64,000 bases of DNA. It comes from SZUA-430 sp964547645 (GTDB lineage: Bacteria; Pseudomonadota; Alphaproteobacteria; Micropepsales; Micropepsaceae). How positions within the stretch are numbered: position 1 is the first letter of the stretch; each line of letters starts with the position of its first letter. Below are positions 51,623 to 60,499 of the stretch, piece after piece. The DNA lies in assembly GCA_964547645.1 (NCBI GenBank), contig CAZJOM010000007.1, positions 1 through 64,000 of the forward strand, in the 5' to 3' direction. Position numbers and translations under genes: made by a program. The notes under the pieces are model-generated. The model saw nothing but the letters and a program-made list of their open reading frames with translations. It had not been told where the DNA came from and made no database searches.

Positions 51623-52567
51623 ATGAGCGTAACCGACGACGTTCGACCTGCCGATGCCGCACCGTCAACGTGGGTCGATATCTATGCGCCAGCGGCGCTG
51701 CGTCCCTATCTGCGGCTCGCGCGGGCGGACCGGCCAATTGGGGTTTGGCTTCTCCTCTGGCCGTGCTGGTGGAGCATATTGTTGGGGGCGGGGCAGTTCG
51801 GCTTTGGCGTCGGACTGATCGCCTATGTCGTGTGGATGATGCTGTTGTTTGCGGTTGGCGCTGCCGTGATGCGCGGGGCAGGCTGCACCTACAACGACAT
51901 CGTCGATCGCGACATTGACGCAATGGTGGCGCGGACCGCAGGGCGCCCGATCCCCTCCGGCCAGGTCAGCGTTGCCATGGCGTTTGGGTTTCTGGCAGCC
52001 CAGCTTGTGATCGGGCTTCTCGTCTTATTGCAGTTGAATTGGTTCTCAGTCGTGCTCGGCGCCTTATCGTTGGTGCCGATTGCGATCTACCCTTTCATGA
52101 AGCGGATCACGGATTGGCCGCAGGCATTCTTAGGGCTCACGTTTAACTGGGGCGCTTTGCTTGGTTGGTCCGCGGTGACGGGCGGGCTTGGCTTCGCGCC
52201 GGTGTTGTTGTTCGCCGGCTGCATTTTCTGGACACTAGGTTACGACACGATCTATGCGCATCAGGATAAGGAAGACGACGCCCTGATCGGCGTGCGCTCG
52301 ACGGCGCGGTTATTCGGCGAAAGGACGAAGCCGTGGCTTTCGGCGTTTTACGGTGCGGCGTGGTTGCTCTGGTTGAGCGCGGGTTTGACGACAGGATTGG
52401 GTGTTGGGTTCTTTGCGGTGCTCGGGCTCGTGGCAGCGCACTTGGCGTGGCAGGTGCTGCACCTTGACATCAATGACAGCACGAACTGTCTGGCGACATT
52501 CAAATCGAACCGCGATTTGGGGCTGATCATGCTTGGCGCTATCCTGTCTGGAATCATCACCGGCTGA
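51623..52567 (+). CDS. ubiA: 4-hydroxybenzoate polyprenyltransferase
   Basis: This 314-residue membrane protein is of the UbiA family. It attaches the isoprenoid chain to 4-hydroxybenzoate in ubiquinone synthesis. The first Asp-rich motif is CTYNDIVDRDIDAMVARTAG, the second is YAHQDKEDDALIGVRST. About eight helices are predicted, and the N-terminal RLARADRPIGVWLLLWPCWW is classic. The start is ATG 51623. It is followed after 12 bases by a MAPEG protein. The ubiquinone it serves feeds the same electron chain as the cox genes. Confidence 0.96.
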   Translation: MSVTDDVRPADAAPSTWVDIYAPAALRPYLRLARADRPIGVWLLLWPCWWSILLGAGQFGFGVGLIAYVVWMMLLFAVGAAVMRGAGCTYNDIVDRDIDAMVARTAGRPIPSGQVSVAMAFGFLAAQLVIGLLVLLQLNWFSVVLGALSLVPIAIYPFMKRITDWPQAFLGLTFNWGALLGWSAVTGGLGFAPVLLFAGCIFWTLGYDTIYAHQDKEDDALIGVRSTARLFGERTKPWLSAFYGAAWLLWLSAGLTTGLGVGFFAVLGLVAAHLAWQVLHLDINDSTNCLATFKSNRDLGLIMLGAILSGIITG

Positions 52568-52579
52568 AGGGGTCTCAGC

Positions 52580-53026
52580 ATGAATGGCGTTCCGATTTTG
52601 CCACCGTTGGTGGCGCTGGTGTTATTTGCCGTTTGGGCACTGGTGCTCGTGCTTTCGATCGGCGCTTGGCGCGTTGGTCAGACCATTGGCGGGGGCAAGA
52701 AGGCTGGCGACTTTCCGGCCGGCGTACCGCACGGGAGCGACACCTACTGGCGGCTGAACCGCGCGCATCTGAACACGCTTGAGAACCTGCCGATCTTCGG
52801 GACGCTGATCCTCACGGGGACGATGATGCAACTGCAGGATACTGCATTCCAATTGCTGCCAACGCTGATCCTCTATGCGCGGCTAACGCAGTCGGTCATC
52901 CATATCGCCTCGGGCTCTGTTCTGGCCGTGACCCTACGGTTTCTGGCTTATGCCGTTCAGGTTGGATCGATGCTTGTGATCGCCGGCGTGGTCTTGAAGG
53001 CTGCCGGCCTGCCGTTGCCGTGGTAG
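52580..53026 (+). CDS. MAPEG-family membrane protein
   Basis: This 148-residue protein has four hydrophobic helices. The signatures NRAHLNTLENLPIFGTLIL (NxxENxxxF-like) and RLTQSVIHIAS match the MAPEG family, membrane-bound enzymes that use glutathione in eicosanoid and detoxification metabolism. It starts 12 bases after ubiA, and the desaturase gene follows after nine bases, so all three probably share a transcript. The bacterial members are mostly uncharacterised. Confidence 0.87.
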   Translation: MNGVPILPPLVALVLFAVWALVLVLSIGAWRVGQTIGGGKKAGDFPAGVPHGSDTYWRLNRAHLNTLENLPIFGTLILTGTMMQLQDTAFQLLPTLILYARLTQSVIHIASGSVLAVTLRFLAYAVQVGSMLVIAGVVLKAAGLPLPW

Positions 53027-53035
53027 ACTAGTCGC

Positions 53036-54049
53036 ATGACGCTTGCCGCTGCCCAGTTCTTGACGCCTGAGGAGCTTGCTCAAATCCGCAAGCGCTCAAA
53101 CTTGCGCGGCATTTGGTGCGTAGCGCATGCGTGGGGCGTGATCATCGCATGTTGGGTGGCGCTGATGTTGGCGCCTCACCCTGCGGTTTGGGCGGTCGGG
53201 ATCGTGCTGGTCGGGGCGCGCCAGTTGGGGCTTGCGATCCTGATGCATGACGCGGCGCATGGCGTACTGACCGAGGACAAGCGGTTGAACGATGCGCTAG
53301 GGCAGTGGTTTCTCGGCTGGCCGATGATCAGCGATCTCTACAACTATCGCACCTATCATCTGAAGCATCATCGCTGGACACAGCAGGCGAACGATCCGGA
53401 TCTTGTCTTGTCGGCGCCGTTTCCGATTACGCGCACGAGCTTGCAGCGAAAGATCGTGCGCGATCTGACCGGGCAGACCGTGTTCAAGCAGCGCTTGGCG
53501 CAGTTTCGAAATGCGTTCACCGTCAAAGGCGGCGGCTTCGTCGACGGTTTGAAGAAGGGGTTCGATCGCCTCGGCGGACCGATCGCCGTGAACCTCGGGC
53601 TGTTCGCACTTCTTGCCGCGATCGGGTATTGGTGGGTGTTCTTTGCACTTTGGGTGGTGCCGTTCTTCATCTGGTTCCCGCTGATCACGCGCATCCGCAA
53701 CATTGCGGAGCATGCGGTGGTGCCGGATAACAACGACCCGTTCCGCAATGCGCGCACGACGAAGGCGAACCTCTTCTGGCGCGCGACGGTCGCTCCCTAT
53801 TGGGTGAACTATCACGTCGAACATCATCTCTTGATGTATGTGCCTTGTTACAATCTGCCGGCGTTCCATGCGTTGCTCCTGAAGAAGGGTTTCGGGCCGC
53901 GCATGGAGATTCAGCCGAACTATCTGGCGGTGCTGCGGTTGGCGGCGTCGAAGCCTGAAGGTCTGCCACCGAGTGGACGCCATGACGCGCACGTGACTGC
54001 GGGCGATGACATTGCGTTCAATATGACGCCGCGCGCCAAGAAACCGTGA
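53036..54049 (+). CDS. Fatty acid desaturase-family protein
   Basis: This 337-residue membrane di-iron enzyme has the three histidine boxes of the family: MHDAAHG (HxxxH) near residue 64, YHLKHHRW (HxxHH) near 105 and NYHVEHHLLM (HxxHH) near 262. Hydrophobic segments at about 27-60, 190-215 place it in the membrane. It may desaturate or hydroxylate fatty acids, or act on another lipid. It is linked to ubiA and MAPEG upstream and overlaps the next gene by four bases (GTGA). Confidence 0.88.
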   Translation: MTLAAAQFLTPEELAQIRKRSNLRGIWCVAHAWGVIIACWVALMLAPHPAVWAVGIVLVGARQLGLAILMHDAAHGVLTEDKRLNDALGQWFLGWPMISDLYNYRTYHLKHHRWTQQANDPDLVLSAPFPITRTSLQRKIVRDLTGQTVFKQRLAQFRNAFTVKGGGFVDGLKKGFDRLGGPIAVNLGLFALLAAIGYWWVFFALWVVPFFIWFPLITRIRNIAEHAVVPDNNDPFRNARTTKANLFWRATVAPYWVNYHVEHHLLMYVPCYNLPAFHALLLKKGFGPRMEIQPNYLAVLRLAASKPEGLPPSGRHDAHVTAGDDIAFNMTPRAKKP

Positions 54050-54690
54050 AGGATCCGGCGGCGTCTATCCGTGCCAACACTGAGTTGCTTCGGCCGCCGT
54101 TGGTGCCGGAGGTTTCGCTACATCTGGCGAGCGAAATCGTGCCGATCTGGCGCAAGACCGAAGAGGAGTTGGCGGCCGAGGGCATTCCGCCACCGTTCTG
54201 GGCGTTCGCCTGGGCTGGCGGTCAAGCGCTGGCGCGGTGGGTGCTCGACAATCCTAATTCCGTCAGGGGCAAGCGTGTGCTCGACTTCGCGACGGGGTCA
54301 GGCTTGTCCGCAATCGCGGCGATGAAGGCTGGCGCTAAGAGCGTTCTGGCCACAGACATCGACGCGTTCTCGATTGTTGCGTTGAGTCTCAACGCGGAGG
54401 CCAACAATGTCGTCGTTGAGGGATCGAGCGACGACGTCATCGGGCGCGACGACGGTTGGGAGACCGTGATCGCAGGCGACGTTTGTTATGAGCGCGAAAT
54501 GTCGGCGCGCGTGTTCGATTGGTTGAAAGCGCTGTCCAGGCGCGGCGCAACGGTGCTGGTCGGCGACCCGGGACGGAACTACCTGCCGAAAGAGTACATG
54601 ACCGAACTCGCTGTGTATGATGTGCAAACGACGCGCGAGCTTGAGGATCGCGAGATTCGGCGAACGAAGGTTTGGCGGGTTTCGGTTTAG
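54046..54690 (+). CDS. Class I methyltransferase, ETFB lysine methyltransferase-like
   Basis: This 214-residue protein resembles the METTL20/ETFB lysine methyltransferase group known from Alphaproteobacteria and mitochondria. PPFWAFAWAGGQALARWVL is characteristic. SAM motif I is VLDFATGSGLSAIAAMKAG, the acidic residues LATDIDAFS follow, and the post-motif is VIAGDVCYE. It starts with GTG overlapping the desaturase stop. It is predicted to methylate lysine in the electron-transfer flavoprotein beta subunit, but a PrmA-like role is possible. Confidence 0.8.
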   Translation: MKDPAASIRANTELLRPPLVPEVSLHLASEIVPIWRKTEEELAAEGIPPPFWAFAWAGGQALARWVLDNPNSVRGKRVLDFATGSGLSAIAAMKAGAKSVLATDIDAFSIVALSLNAEANNVVVEGSSDDVIGRDDGWETVIAGDVCYEREMSARVFDWLKALSRRGATVLVGDPGRNYLPKEYMTELAVYDVQTTRELEDREIRRTKVWRVSV

Positions 54691-55259
54691 CGCTTCTGAG
54701 GCTTCACCGCCAAAGGAAGCTCGTCGAACAGTGTCGGCGCGCTTCCAACTTTCGCCCGCTCGATCGTGAGCATCTGCATCTTCGTCGTGAGACCGCCAGG
54801 GGCCGAGAAGCCACCGGTTTTGTGGCCGGCGGCCATGACGCGGTGACAGGGGATAATGATCGGAATCGGGTTTGAGCCCATAGCTTGACCGACGGCGCGC
54901 GAGAGGGCGACGTCTCCTAGGCGTTTGGCGATGTCGCCGTAGGTCAGCACTTCGCCGGGCGGAATCGCGCGGGCGATGTCGTAGGCGCGCAAATTGAACT
55001 CCGGTACGCCGGATAGATCGAGTTCGATGTCGCGCAGATTGTTGCCTCCGCCCGCGAGCAACGAGATGATCTCGTCGATTGCGTGGCGGATCTGCGGGGG
55101 CGGCGCGCTTTCTTCCGCGTTGGCGTAACGTTTGCGGGCCAGCGCGCGTGTTTGTGTGGGCGACGCCGCAGGCAAGGTGACGCCCACGACTCCACGCGGG
55201 CTCCACGCGATGGCGCATGTGCCGATAGCGGTTTCGAAAAGGGCGTAGCCTTCACTCAC
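54687..55259 (-). CDS. ogt: Methylated-DNA-[protein]-cysteine S-methyltransferase
   Basis: This 190-residue alkyltransferase repairs O6-alkylguanine by moving the alkyl group to its own Cys. The acceptor Cys lies in PIIIPCHRVMAAG near residue 138, preceded by the helix-turn-helix LTYGDIAKRLGDVALSRAVG. N-terminal positions are variable as usual. No AdaA domain is fused, so it is the Ogt-type. Its stop overlaps the convergent methyltransferase gene by four bases. Confidence 0.93.
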   Translation of the reverse strand: MSEGYALFETAIGTCAIAWSPRGVVGVTLPAASPTQTRALARKRYANAEESAPPPQIRHAIDEIISLLAGGGNNLRDIELDLSGVPEFNLRAYDIARAIPPGEVLTYGDIAKRLGDVALSRAVGQAMGSNPIPIIIPCHRVMAAGHKTGGFSAPGGLTTKMQMLTIERAKVGSAPTLFDELPLAVKPQKR

Positions 55260-55390
55260 GATTGCGGCGTCCCGAGCAATTTCGCGGCAAGGGAACAGCT
55301 TTGGCGGTTTGACGCAAGCGTTGTGCTTGACGGGCGCGGCCCAGGCGGGTTCATTCCGGCCTCCCCACGAAGCAACGGCGTTGGACCCCC

Positions 55391-56725
55391 ATGAGCGACC
55401 GCATTGCCCTTCTCGAAAGTTTGATCGCCAAGGCCAAGCGGCTGGGCGCGGAGGCGGCCGACGCGGTCGTGTTCGATTCCGTGTCGTCGAGCGTATCGTA
55501 CCGGCTAGGCAAGCTTGAAGAAGTGGAGCGTTCGGAATCGAGCGACTTGGGCCTGCGCGTCTTCATCGGCAAGAAGCAGGCCGCGGTAGCTTCGACGGAC
55601 TTGGGCACGCGCGCATTGGACCTACTGGCAGAACGCGCTGTCGCGATGGCGCGGACAACGCCGGAGGATCCCTATTGCGGATTGGCGCCGCGGGAGTTGC
55701 TGGCAAAGATGTGGCCGTCGCTCGACCTCGAAGACAAGGTTGAGCCGTCGTCGGAGCGGTTGGTGGAGCTCGCCAAGAATTGCGAAGGTGCTGCGCGCGA
55801 GGTTCCCGGGATTACGAACAGTGAGGGTGCGACCGCCGGTTGGGGGCGCGGTGCGGTGGCGCTTGTGACCAGCGAGGGGTTTGCGGGTTCGTATGCCACG
55901 ACCAGCATTACGATCTCTGCCAGCGTTCTCGCGGGCGAAGGCACGCATATGGAGCGCGACTACGATTTTTCATCGGCGCGGCATGTGGCTGACTTGGGCG
56001 ATGCACAGGCCGTCGGGCGTAGTGCCGCCGAGCGCACGCTGAAGCGGTTGAACCCGCGCAAGGTGAAGTCGCAGGCGGTACCGGTCGTCTTCGATCCGCG
56101 TGTGTCGAACAGCATCGTCGGACACCTAGCCGGAGCGATCAATGGCATCTCGATCGCGCGCGGGACGTCGTTCCTGAAGGCGAAGATGGGACAGCGGATT
56201 TTCCCGGAGGGCACGCGGATCGTCGACGATCCTCATATCGTGCGCGGCGTGCGGTCGAAGCCTTTCGACGGCGAGGGTGTGGCGAACCGGGCGATGAACC
56301 TGATCGAAGACGGCGTGCTGAAGACTTGGCTGCTCGATAGCGCGTCGGCGCGGCAGTTGGGGCTTACGACGACGGGGCATGCGGCGCGTGGCACCGGCGG
56401 GCCGCCGTCACCGTCGACGGGCAATCTCTATCTGGTGCCGGGCAAGCAAACGCCCGAGCAGCTGATCGCCGACATTCGCGATGGGCTCTATGTGACTGAG
56501 TTGATCGGCATGGGTGTCAATGGCGTGACCGGTGACTACAGCCGCGGCGCGGCGGGGTTCTGGATCGAGAACGGGAAGATCGTCTATCCGGTCAGCGAGA
56601 TTACCATCGCGGGGAATCTGAATTCGATGTTCGCGAACATCGTGCCGGCGAACGATCTGATCTTCAAGTACGGCACCAATGCACCGACGCTGCGCATCGA
56701 AGGCATGACCGTTGCCGGCGATTGA
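55391..56725 (+). CDS. pmbA: TldE/PmbA metalloprotease partner
   Basis: This 444-residue partner of TldD lacks the HExxxH zinc motif, as PmbA proteins do. Its C-terminal sequence SEITIAGNLNSMF and LGLRVFIGKKQAAVASTDL in the N-terminal part are conserved. With TldD (35424-36848) it forms the TldD/E heterodimer. It is followed, with a 14-base overlap, by a CysQ-like gene, and heads the envelope block. The region 55260-55390 before it (131 bases) is a promoter region without genes. Confidence 0.94.
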   Translation: MSDRIALLESLIAKAKRLGAEAADAVVFDSVSSSVSYRLGKLEEVERSESSDLGLRVFIGKKQAAVASTDLGTRALDLLAERAVAMARTTPEDPYCGLAPRELLAKMWPSLDLEDKVEPSSERLVELAKNCEGAAREVPGITNSEGATAGWGRGAVALVTSEGFAGSYATTSITISASVLAGEGTHMERDYDFSSARHVADLGDAQAVGRSAAERTLKRLNPRKVKSQAVPVVFDPRVSNSIVGHLAGAINGISIARGTSFLKAKMGQRIFPEGTRIVDDPHIVRGVRSKPFDGEGVANRAMNLIEDGVLKTWLLDSASARQLGLTTTGHAARGTGGPPSPSTGNLYLVPGKQTPEQLIADIRDGLYVTELIGMGVNGVTGDYSRGAAGFWIENGKIVYPVSEITIAGNLNSMFANIVPANDLIFKYGTNAPTLRIEGMTVAGD

Positions 56726-57503
56726 CCCCGATCTCGACCTAATCGTCGCGACCGTTCGCGAGGCGGGGGCGATTGCGCGCGATGGGTTTGCAAGCGCGAC
56801 GAAGTCTTGGGAGAAGTCGAAGGGCAATCCGGTTACCGAGACCGACCTCGCGGTAGACCTATTCCTGCGCGAGCGTCTGTGCGCGGCGCGGCCGGCGTAT
56901 GGCTGGCTGTCGGAAGAGAGTGCGGACAACACAGAGCGCTTGTCGAAGCAGCGGCTTTTCATCGTCGACCCTATCGATGGCACGTTGGCCTTTATCAAGA
57001 AGAAGCCCGAGTTCACGATTTGCGCAGCGGTGATCGAAGACGGCGCGCCGGTTTCGGCGGTGATCTACAACCCGGTCACGGAAGAGATGTTCGCTGCTGC
57101 GCGGGGTGCAGGCGCGACCATGAACGGAGCGGCGATCCGGGTGACGGGACGGGCTGAGCTTGAGGGTTGCCGCATGCTGGTCGCGCAGGACGTGATCCTG
57201 CATCCGGCTTGGCCGCGGAAGTGGCCGGCAATGGAGTTAGGCAAGCGCGCCTCGATCGCTTATCGCATGGCGCTGGTCGCGAACGGGACCTATGACGGCA
57301 TGATGGCGCTGTCGTCGAAACACGAGTGGGACTCCGCCTCCGGTGCCCTGATCGTGGCGGAAGCGGGCGGGCTGGCGACGCTGCATACGGGTGCCCCCCT
57401 ACCCTACAATCAGCCCACGCCCAATCATCGCAGCTTGATCTGTGCGGGACCCGCGCTACATGCCGCTATTCTTGAGCGGACGGGGCCGATCCGGTTGCCG
57501 TGA
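56712..57503 (+). CDS. Inositol monophosphatase family protein, CysQ-like
   Basis: This 263-residue Mg-dependent phosphatase starts with TTG at 56712 inside the pmbA end. The motifs NPVTETDLAVD, LSEESADN, VDPIDGTLAFIKKKPEF and EWDSASGALIVAEAGG carry the metal-binding residues. The family includes 3'(2'),5'-bisphosphate nucleotidase and inositol monophosphatase. In Alphaproteobacteria this position, next to DUF4170, is usually called CysQ or IMPase. The exact substrate is not settled by sequence. Confidence 0.9.
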   Translation: MPAIDPDLDLIVATVREAGAIARDGFASATKSWEKSKGNPVTETDLAVDLFLRERLCAARPAYGWLSEESADNTERLSKQRLFIVDPIDGTLAFIKKKPEFTICAAVIEDGAPVSAVIYNPVTEEMFAAARGAGATMNGAAIRVTGRAELEGCRMLVAQDVILHPAWPRKWPAMELGKRASIAYRMALVANGTYDGMMALSSKHEWDSASGALIVAEAGGLATLHTGAPLPYNQPTPNHRSLICAGPALHAAILERTGPIRLP

Positions 57504-57561
57504 CGCTTGACGCGGCGGCCGCGTTTGCGCCATCACGCGCCGCAAAACCAGTGGGGGACCG

Positions 57562-57870
57562 ATGGCAAAACAGCTATTGCATTTGGTATTCGGCGGCGAG
57601 CTTGCGGCGCTGAACAAGGTCGAGTTTCGCGATCTAAGCAAAACTCATTTCGTCGGGCTCTATCCGAACTTCGCGCAGGCGAAGGACGCGTGGCGCGCGG
57701 CGGCACAGGCCACGGTCGATAACGCGCATATGCGCTACTTCGTGGTGCACCTGCATGAGTTGCTTCAGCCTGAGGAAACGGCGCAGGTTCGGAAGAAAGC
57801 TACCCAACCGGCGAAGAAGGCAGGGGCAAAGACTGGTGGAAAGCGCGCAAAACTGCGGGGCCCCAAGTAA
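57562..57870 (+). CDS. DUF4170 family protein
   Basis: This 102-residue protein has the DUF4170 region LHLVFGGELAALNKVEFRDL and AHMRYFVVHLHELLQPE, then a Lys/Ala-rich basic tail that may bind nucleic acid or membranes. It is found in this order (phosphatase, DUF4170, lipid A genes) in many Alphaproteobacteria, but its function is unknown. It lies 58 bases after the phosphatase gene. Confidence 0.9.
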   Translation: MAKQLLHLVFGGELAALNKVEFRDLSKTHFVGLYPNFAQAKDAWRAAAQATVDNAHMRYFVVHLHELLQPEETAQVRKKATQPAKKAGAKTGGKRAKLRGPK

Positions 57871-57964
57871 CCATCCGGCGGTTGCACTTGTGGTTAAGCC
57901 CTTGGGCGCGTGATAGTTTTCGCGCGTGGATTGCACGAGCTCCAGGGGCAGTAGCGAGAAAAGC

Positions 57965-59746
57965 GTGACGACGACCCCACCGACCGGTTCGATGACAACG
58001 CGGCCGCTGTTACGGCTCGCGCGCGATTTCGTATGGCCGTATCGGGGCACGGTGGCTGTCATCATACTGCTGATGATCGTCGAGGCAGCGCTGACGGGCG
58101 GGATGGCCTACCTGTTGGATCCCGTTGTTAATTTGGTCTTCGTTGAAAAGAACAAGGAGATGGCGGTCATCCTGCCGCTTGCGCTTTTCGGAGTTATGAC
58201 CGTGAAGGCGGCGGTCTCCTACGTTAGCGGAGTGTCTTTGGCGCAAGTGGGCCAGGGCGCGATCAGCGATCTGCAGGTTGCGATGTTTGCCAAGGTCACT
58301 CGATACGACCTGGCACACCTGAACGCGATGCACTCGGGGCAGTTCTCGGCGCGCTTTCTGAATGACGCTATGTTGATCCGCGAGGCGGTCACGCGCACGA
58401 CAACCGGTCTCGTGCGCGACGTGCTGACGATCGGCTTTCTGATGATCGTCATGTTCATACAAGATTGGCCGCTGGCGCTGCTCCTCTGCTCGGTGCTGCC
58501 GGCGACAGCGCTGTATACGTTGAGCCTCGGGCGGCGAACGAGCAAAGCGTCGATACAAGGCATGAAGGCGACCGGCGATCTGGCGACGCACCTTTCGGAG
58601 ACCCTGGACGGCAGGCGGGTCGTCAAGGCTTACCGGATGGAAGAGCACGCGATCGAGCGCGCGACGCGGATCGTCACCGACCGCATGACACACTGGATGA
58701 AGGCTTCGAAGGCAAGGGCGGCGGCGACGCCGTCAGCCGAGGTTCTGGCCGGCGCGGGTATCGCCGCGGTGATTTTCTACGCATCCGTCCGCGGCATGGA
58801 TATCGCGAGTTTCATGTCCTTCCTTGGTTCGATGATGCTGTCGTATCAGTCGATCAGATCGCTCTCGAGTTTCTACACAGCGGTGTCCGAGGGTTCTGCC
58901 GCCACGGCGCGCGCTTACGAAATTCTCGACACGCCAAGCGATATCGCCGATGCGGAAGGGGAAACACTTCGGCTGGCGACCGGTTCGCGCCGTGCGGGTA
59001 TCGCCTTCAAGGCTCTGTCGTTCGAGTATGCCGGAACCGGCACTCGCGTGCTTGATGGCGTCACGTTCGACGTTCCAGCGGGCAAGACCGTGGCTCTGGT
59101 CGGCCATTCTGGTTCGGGCAAGAGTACGACCCTCAACTTGATGCTGCGCTTCTACGATGTGACTGCGGGCGCAATCGAGATTGACGGACAGGACATTCGC
59201 AAGGTCAGTATCGCGTCGCTGCGCGATGCAACGGCACTCGTCACGCAAGAGCCGTTCCTGTTCGACGAAACGATCACCGACAACATTCGCAGCGGCAAGC
59301 CCAGCGCGACGCGCGATGAAATCGAGGCGGCGGCGAAGGCGGCTTCGGCGCACGAGTTCATCCTGGCGCTGCCGCAGGGCTACGACACGATCGTGGGTGA
59401 GGCCGGTGTACGTCTCTCCGGTGGGCAGCGGCAGCGGATTGCCATTGCGCGGGCGATTTTGAAGAATGCGCCGATCTTGCTATTGGATGAGGCGACTTCG
59501 TCTCTCGACAATGAGAGCGAGCGTGCGGTGCAGGCGGCGCTGACGGCGTTGATGAAGGATCGCACGACGCTGGTGATCGCGCACCGGCTCTCCACGATCA
59601 CGGGCGCGGACAAGATCGTCGTGCTTGAGCACGGACGCGTGGTCGAGCAGGGCACGCATGGCGAGCTGTTGGCGCGCGGCGGGCTTTATGCGCGGCTCTA
59701 TCGATTGTCGGAGGCGCATGTGGCGCCTGCCGCGGTTGCCGAGTAA
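57965..59746 (+). CDS. msbA: MsbA-like lipid A export ABC transporter
   Basis: This 593-residue half-transporter has six N-terminal membrane helices (to about 310), and an ATPase domain with Walker A GHSGSGKSTT, signature LSGGQRQRIAIARA and Walker B ILLLDEATSSLD. It matches the MsbA/lipid flippase group by length and by its place in a lipid A cluster. The start may be GTG 57965 or GTG 57926, or ATG 57992. It is predicted to flip lipid A-core across the inner membrane. Other lipid substrates are possible. Confidence 0.88.
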   Translation: MTTTPPTGSMTTRPLLRLARDFVWPYRGTVAVIILLMIVEAALTGGMAYLLDPVVNLVFVEKNKEMAVILPLALFGVMTVKAAVSYVSGVSLAQVGQGAISDLQVAMFAKVTRYDLAHLNAMHSGQFSARFLNDAMLIREAVTRTTTGLVRDVLTIGFLMIVMFIQDWPLALLLCSVLPATALYTLSLGRRTSKASIQGMKATGDLATHLSETLDGRRVVKAYRMEEHAIERATRIVTDRMTHWMKASKARAAATPSAEVLAGAGIAAVIFYASVRGMDIASFMSFLGSMMLSYQSIRSLSSFYTAVSEGSAATARAYEILDTPSDIADAEGETLRLATGSRRAGIAFKALSFEYAGTGTRVLDGVTFDVPAGKTVALVGHSGSGKSTTLNLMLRFYDVTAGAIEIDGQDIRKVSIASLRDATALVTQEPFLFDETITDNIRSGKPSATRDEIEAAAKAASAHEFILALPQGYDTIVGEAGVRLSGGQRQRIAIARAILKNAPILLLDEATSSLDNESERAVQAALTALMKDRTTLVIAHRLSTITGADKIVVLEHGRVVEQGTHGELLARGGLYARLYRLSEAHVAPAAVAE

Positions 59747-59752
59747 GCGCCC

Positions 59753-60499
59753 ATGTTCAAAGACACTTGGCGACGGATACGGAAATCGGATGGCGCGCGG
59801 CGGATCGTGTGCTGGCTGGTGGCGCAGTACATCCGCTTGGTGTGGGCGACGGGGCGTTGGGAGATCAAGAACAGCGCGACACCGGAGCGGTACTGGCGCG
59901 AGGGGAAGCCGTTCGTGATCGCGTTCTGGCATGGGCGGCTGTTGATCCTGCCGGCGATGTGGCCGACGAGCGCCAAGATTTCGATGCTGATTTCGATGCA
60001 TCGCGACGGCGAGTTGATTGCGCGGGCGATCGGCTATTTCGGGCACGGCACGGTACGCGGCTCGGCAGCGAAGCCTGGGTCCGATAAGGACAAAGGCGGT
60101 GTCGCCGCGTTGCGCGGGATGCTGAAGGCGCTGAAAGCGAACGAGTATGTCGGGATCACACCGGATGGTCCGCGCGGTCCGCGCATGCGCGCTACGGACG
60201 GGATCGTCACCGTCGCGCGGGTGGCCGGCGTGCCAATCATTCCGTGCAGCTATAGCGCGCGCTCGCGGGTGGTGTTGAGCACGTGGGATCGGTTCATTCT
60301 TCCCCTGCCCTTCACGCGCGGCGTCATCATGTGGGGTGAGCCGATCATGGTTGCGCGCGATGCCAATGCGGCGGCATTGGATGCAGCGCGGCTTGCCGTC
60401 GAGGCGGGGTTGACGGCGGCCACGAATGATGCGGACGAGCTTATGGGTGTCGCGCCCGTTGAGCCTGGGCCGCAAGCGCAGCAGGCGCTTGCCGGATGA
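59753..60499 (+). CDS. DUF374 lysophospholipid acyltransferase-like protein
   Basis: This 248-residue protein is of the DUF374 family, related to the LPLAT acyltransferase fold. FVIAFWHGRLLILPAMW contains the HGR form of the acyltransferase HxxxxD-like motif, and VGITPDGPRGPRM is the second signature. In Alphaproteobacteria it is encoded just upstream of waaA, as here, so an acyl transfer to lipid A or Kdo is likely but unproven. Its stop overlaps the waaA start as ATGA. Confidence 0.88.
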   Translation: MFKDTWRRIRKSDGARRIVCWLVAQYIRLVWATGRWEIKNSATPERYWREGKPFVIAFWHGRLLILPAMWPTSAKISMLISMHRDGELIARAIGYFGHGTVRGSAAKPGSDKDKGGVAALRGMLKALKANEYVGITPDGPRGPRMRATDGIVTVARVAGVPIIPCSYSARSRVVLSTWDRFILPLPFTRGVIMWGEPIMVARDANAAALDAARLAVEAGLTAATNDADELMGVAPVEPGPQAQQALAG

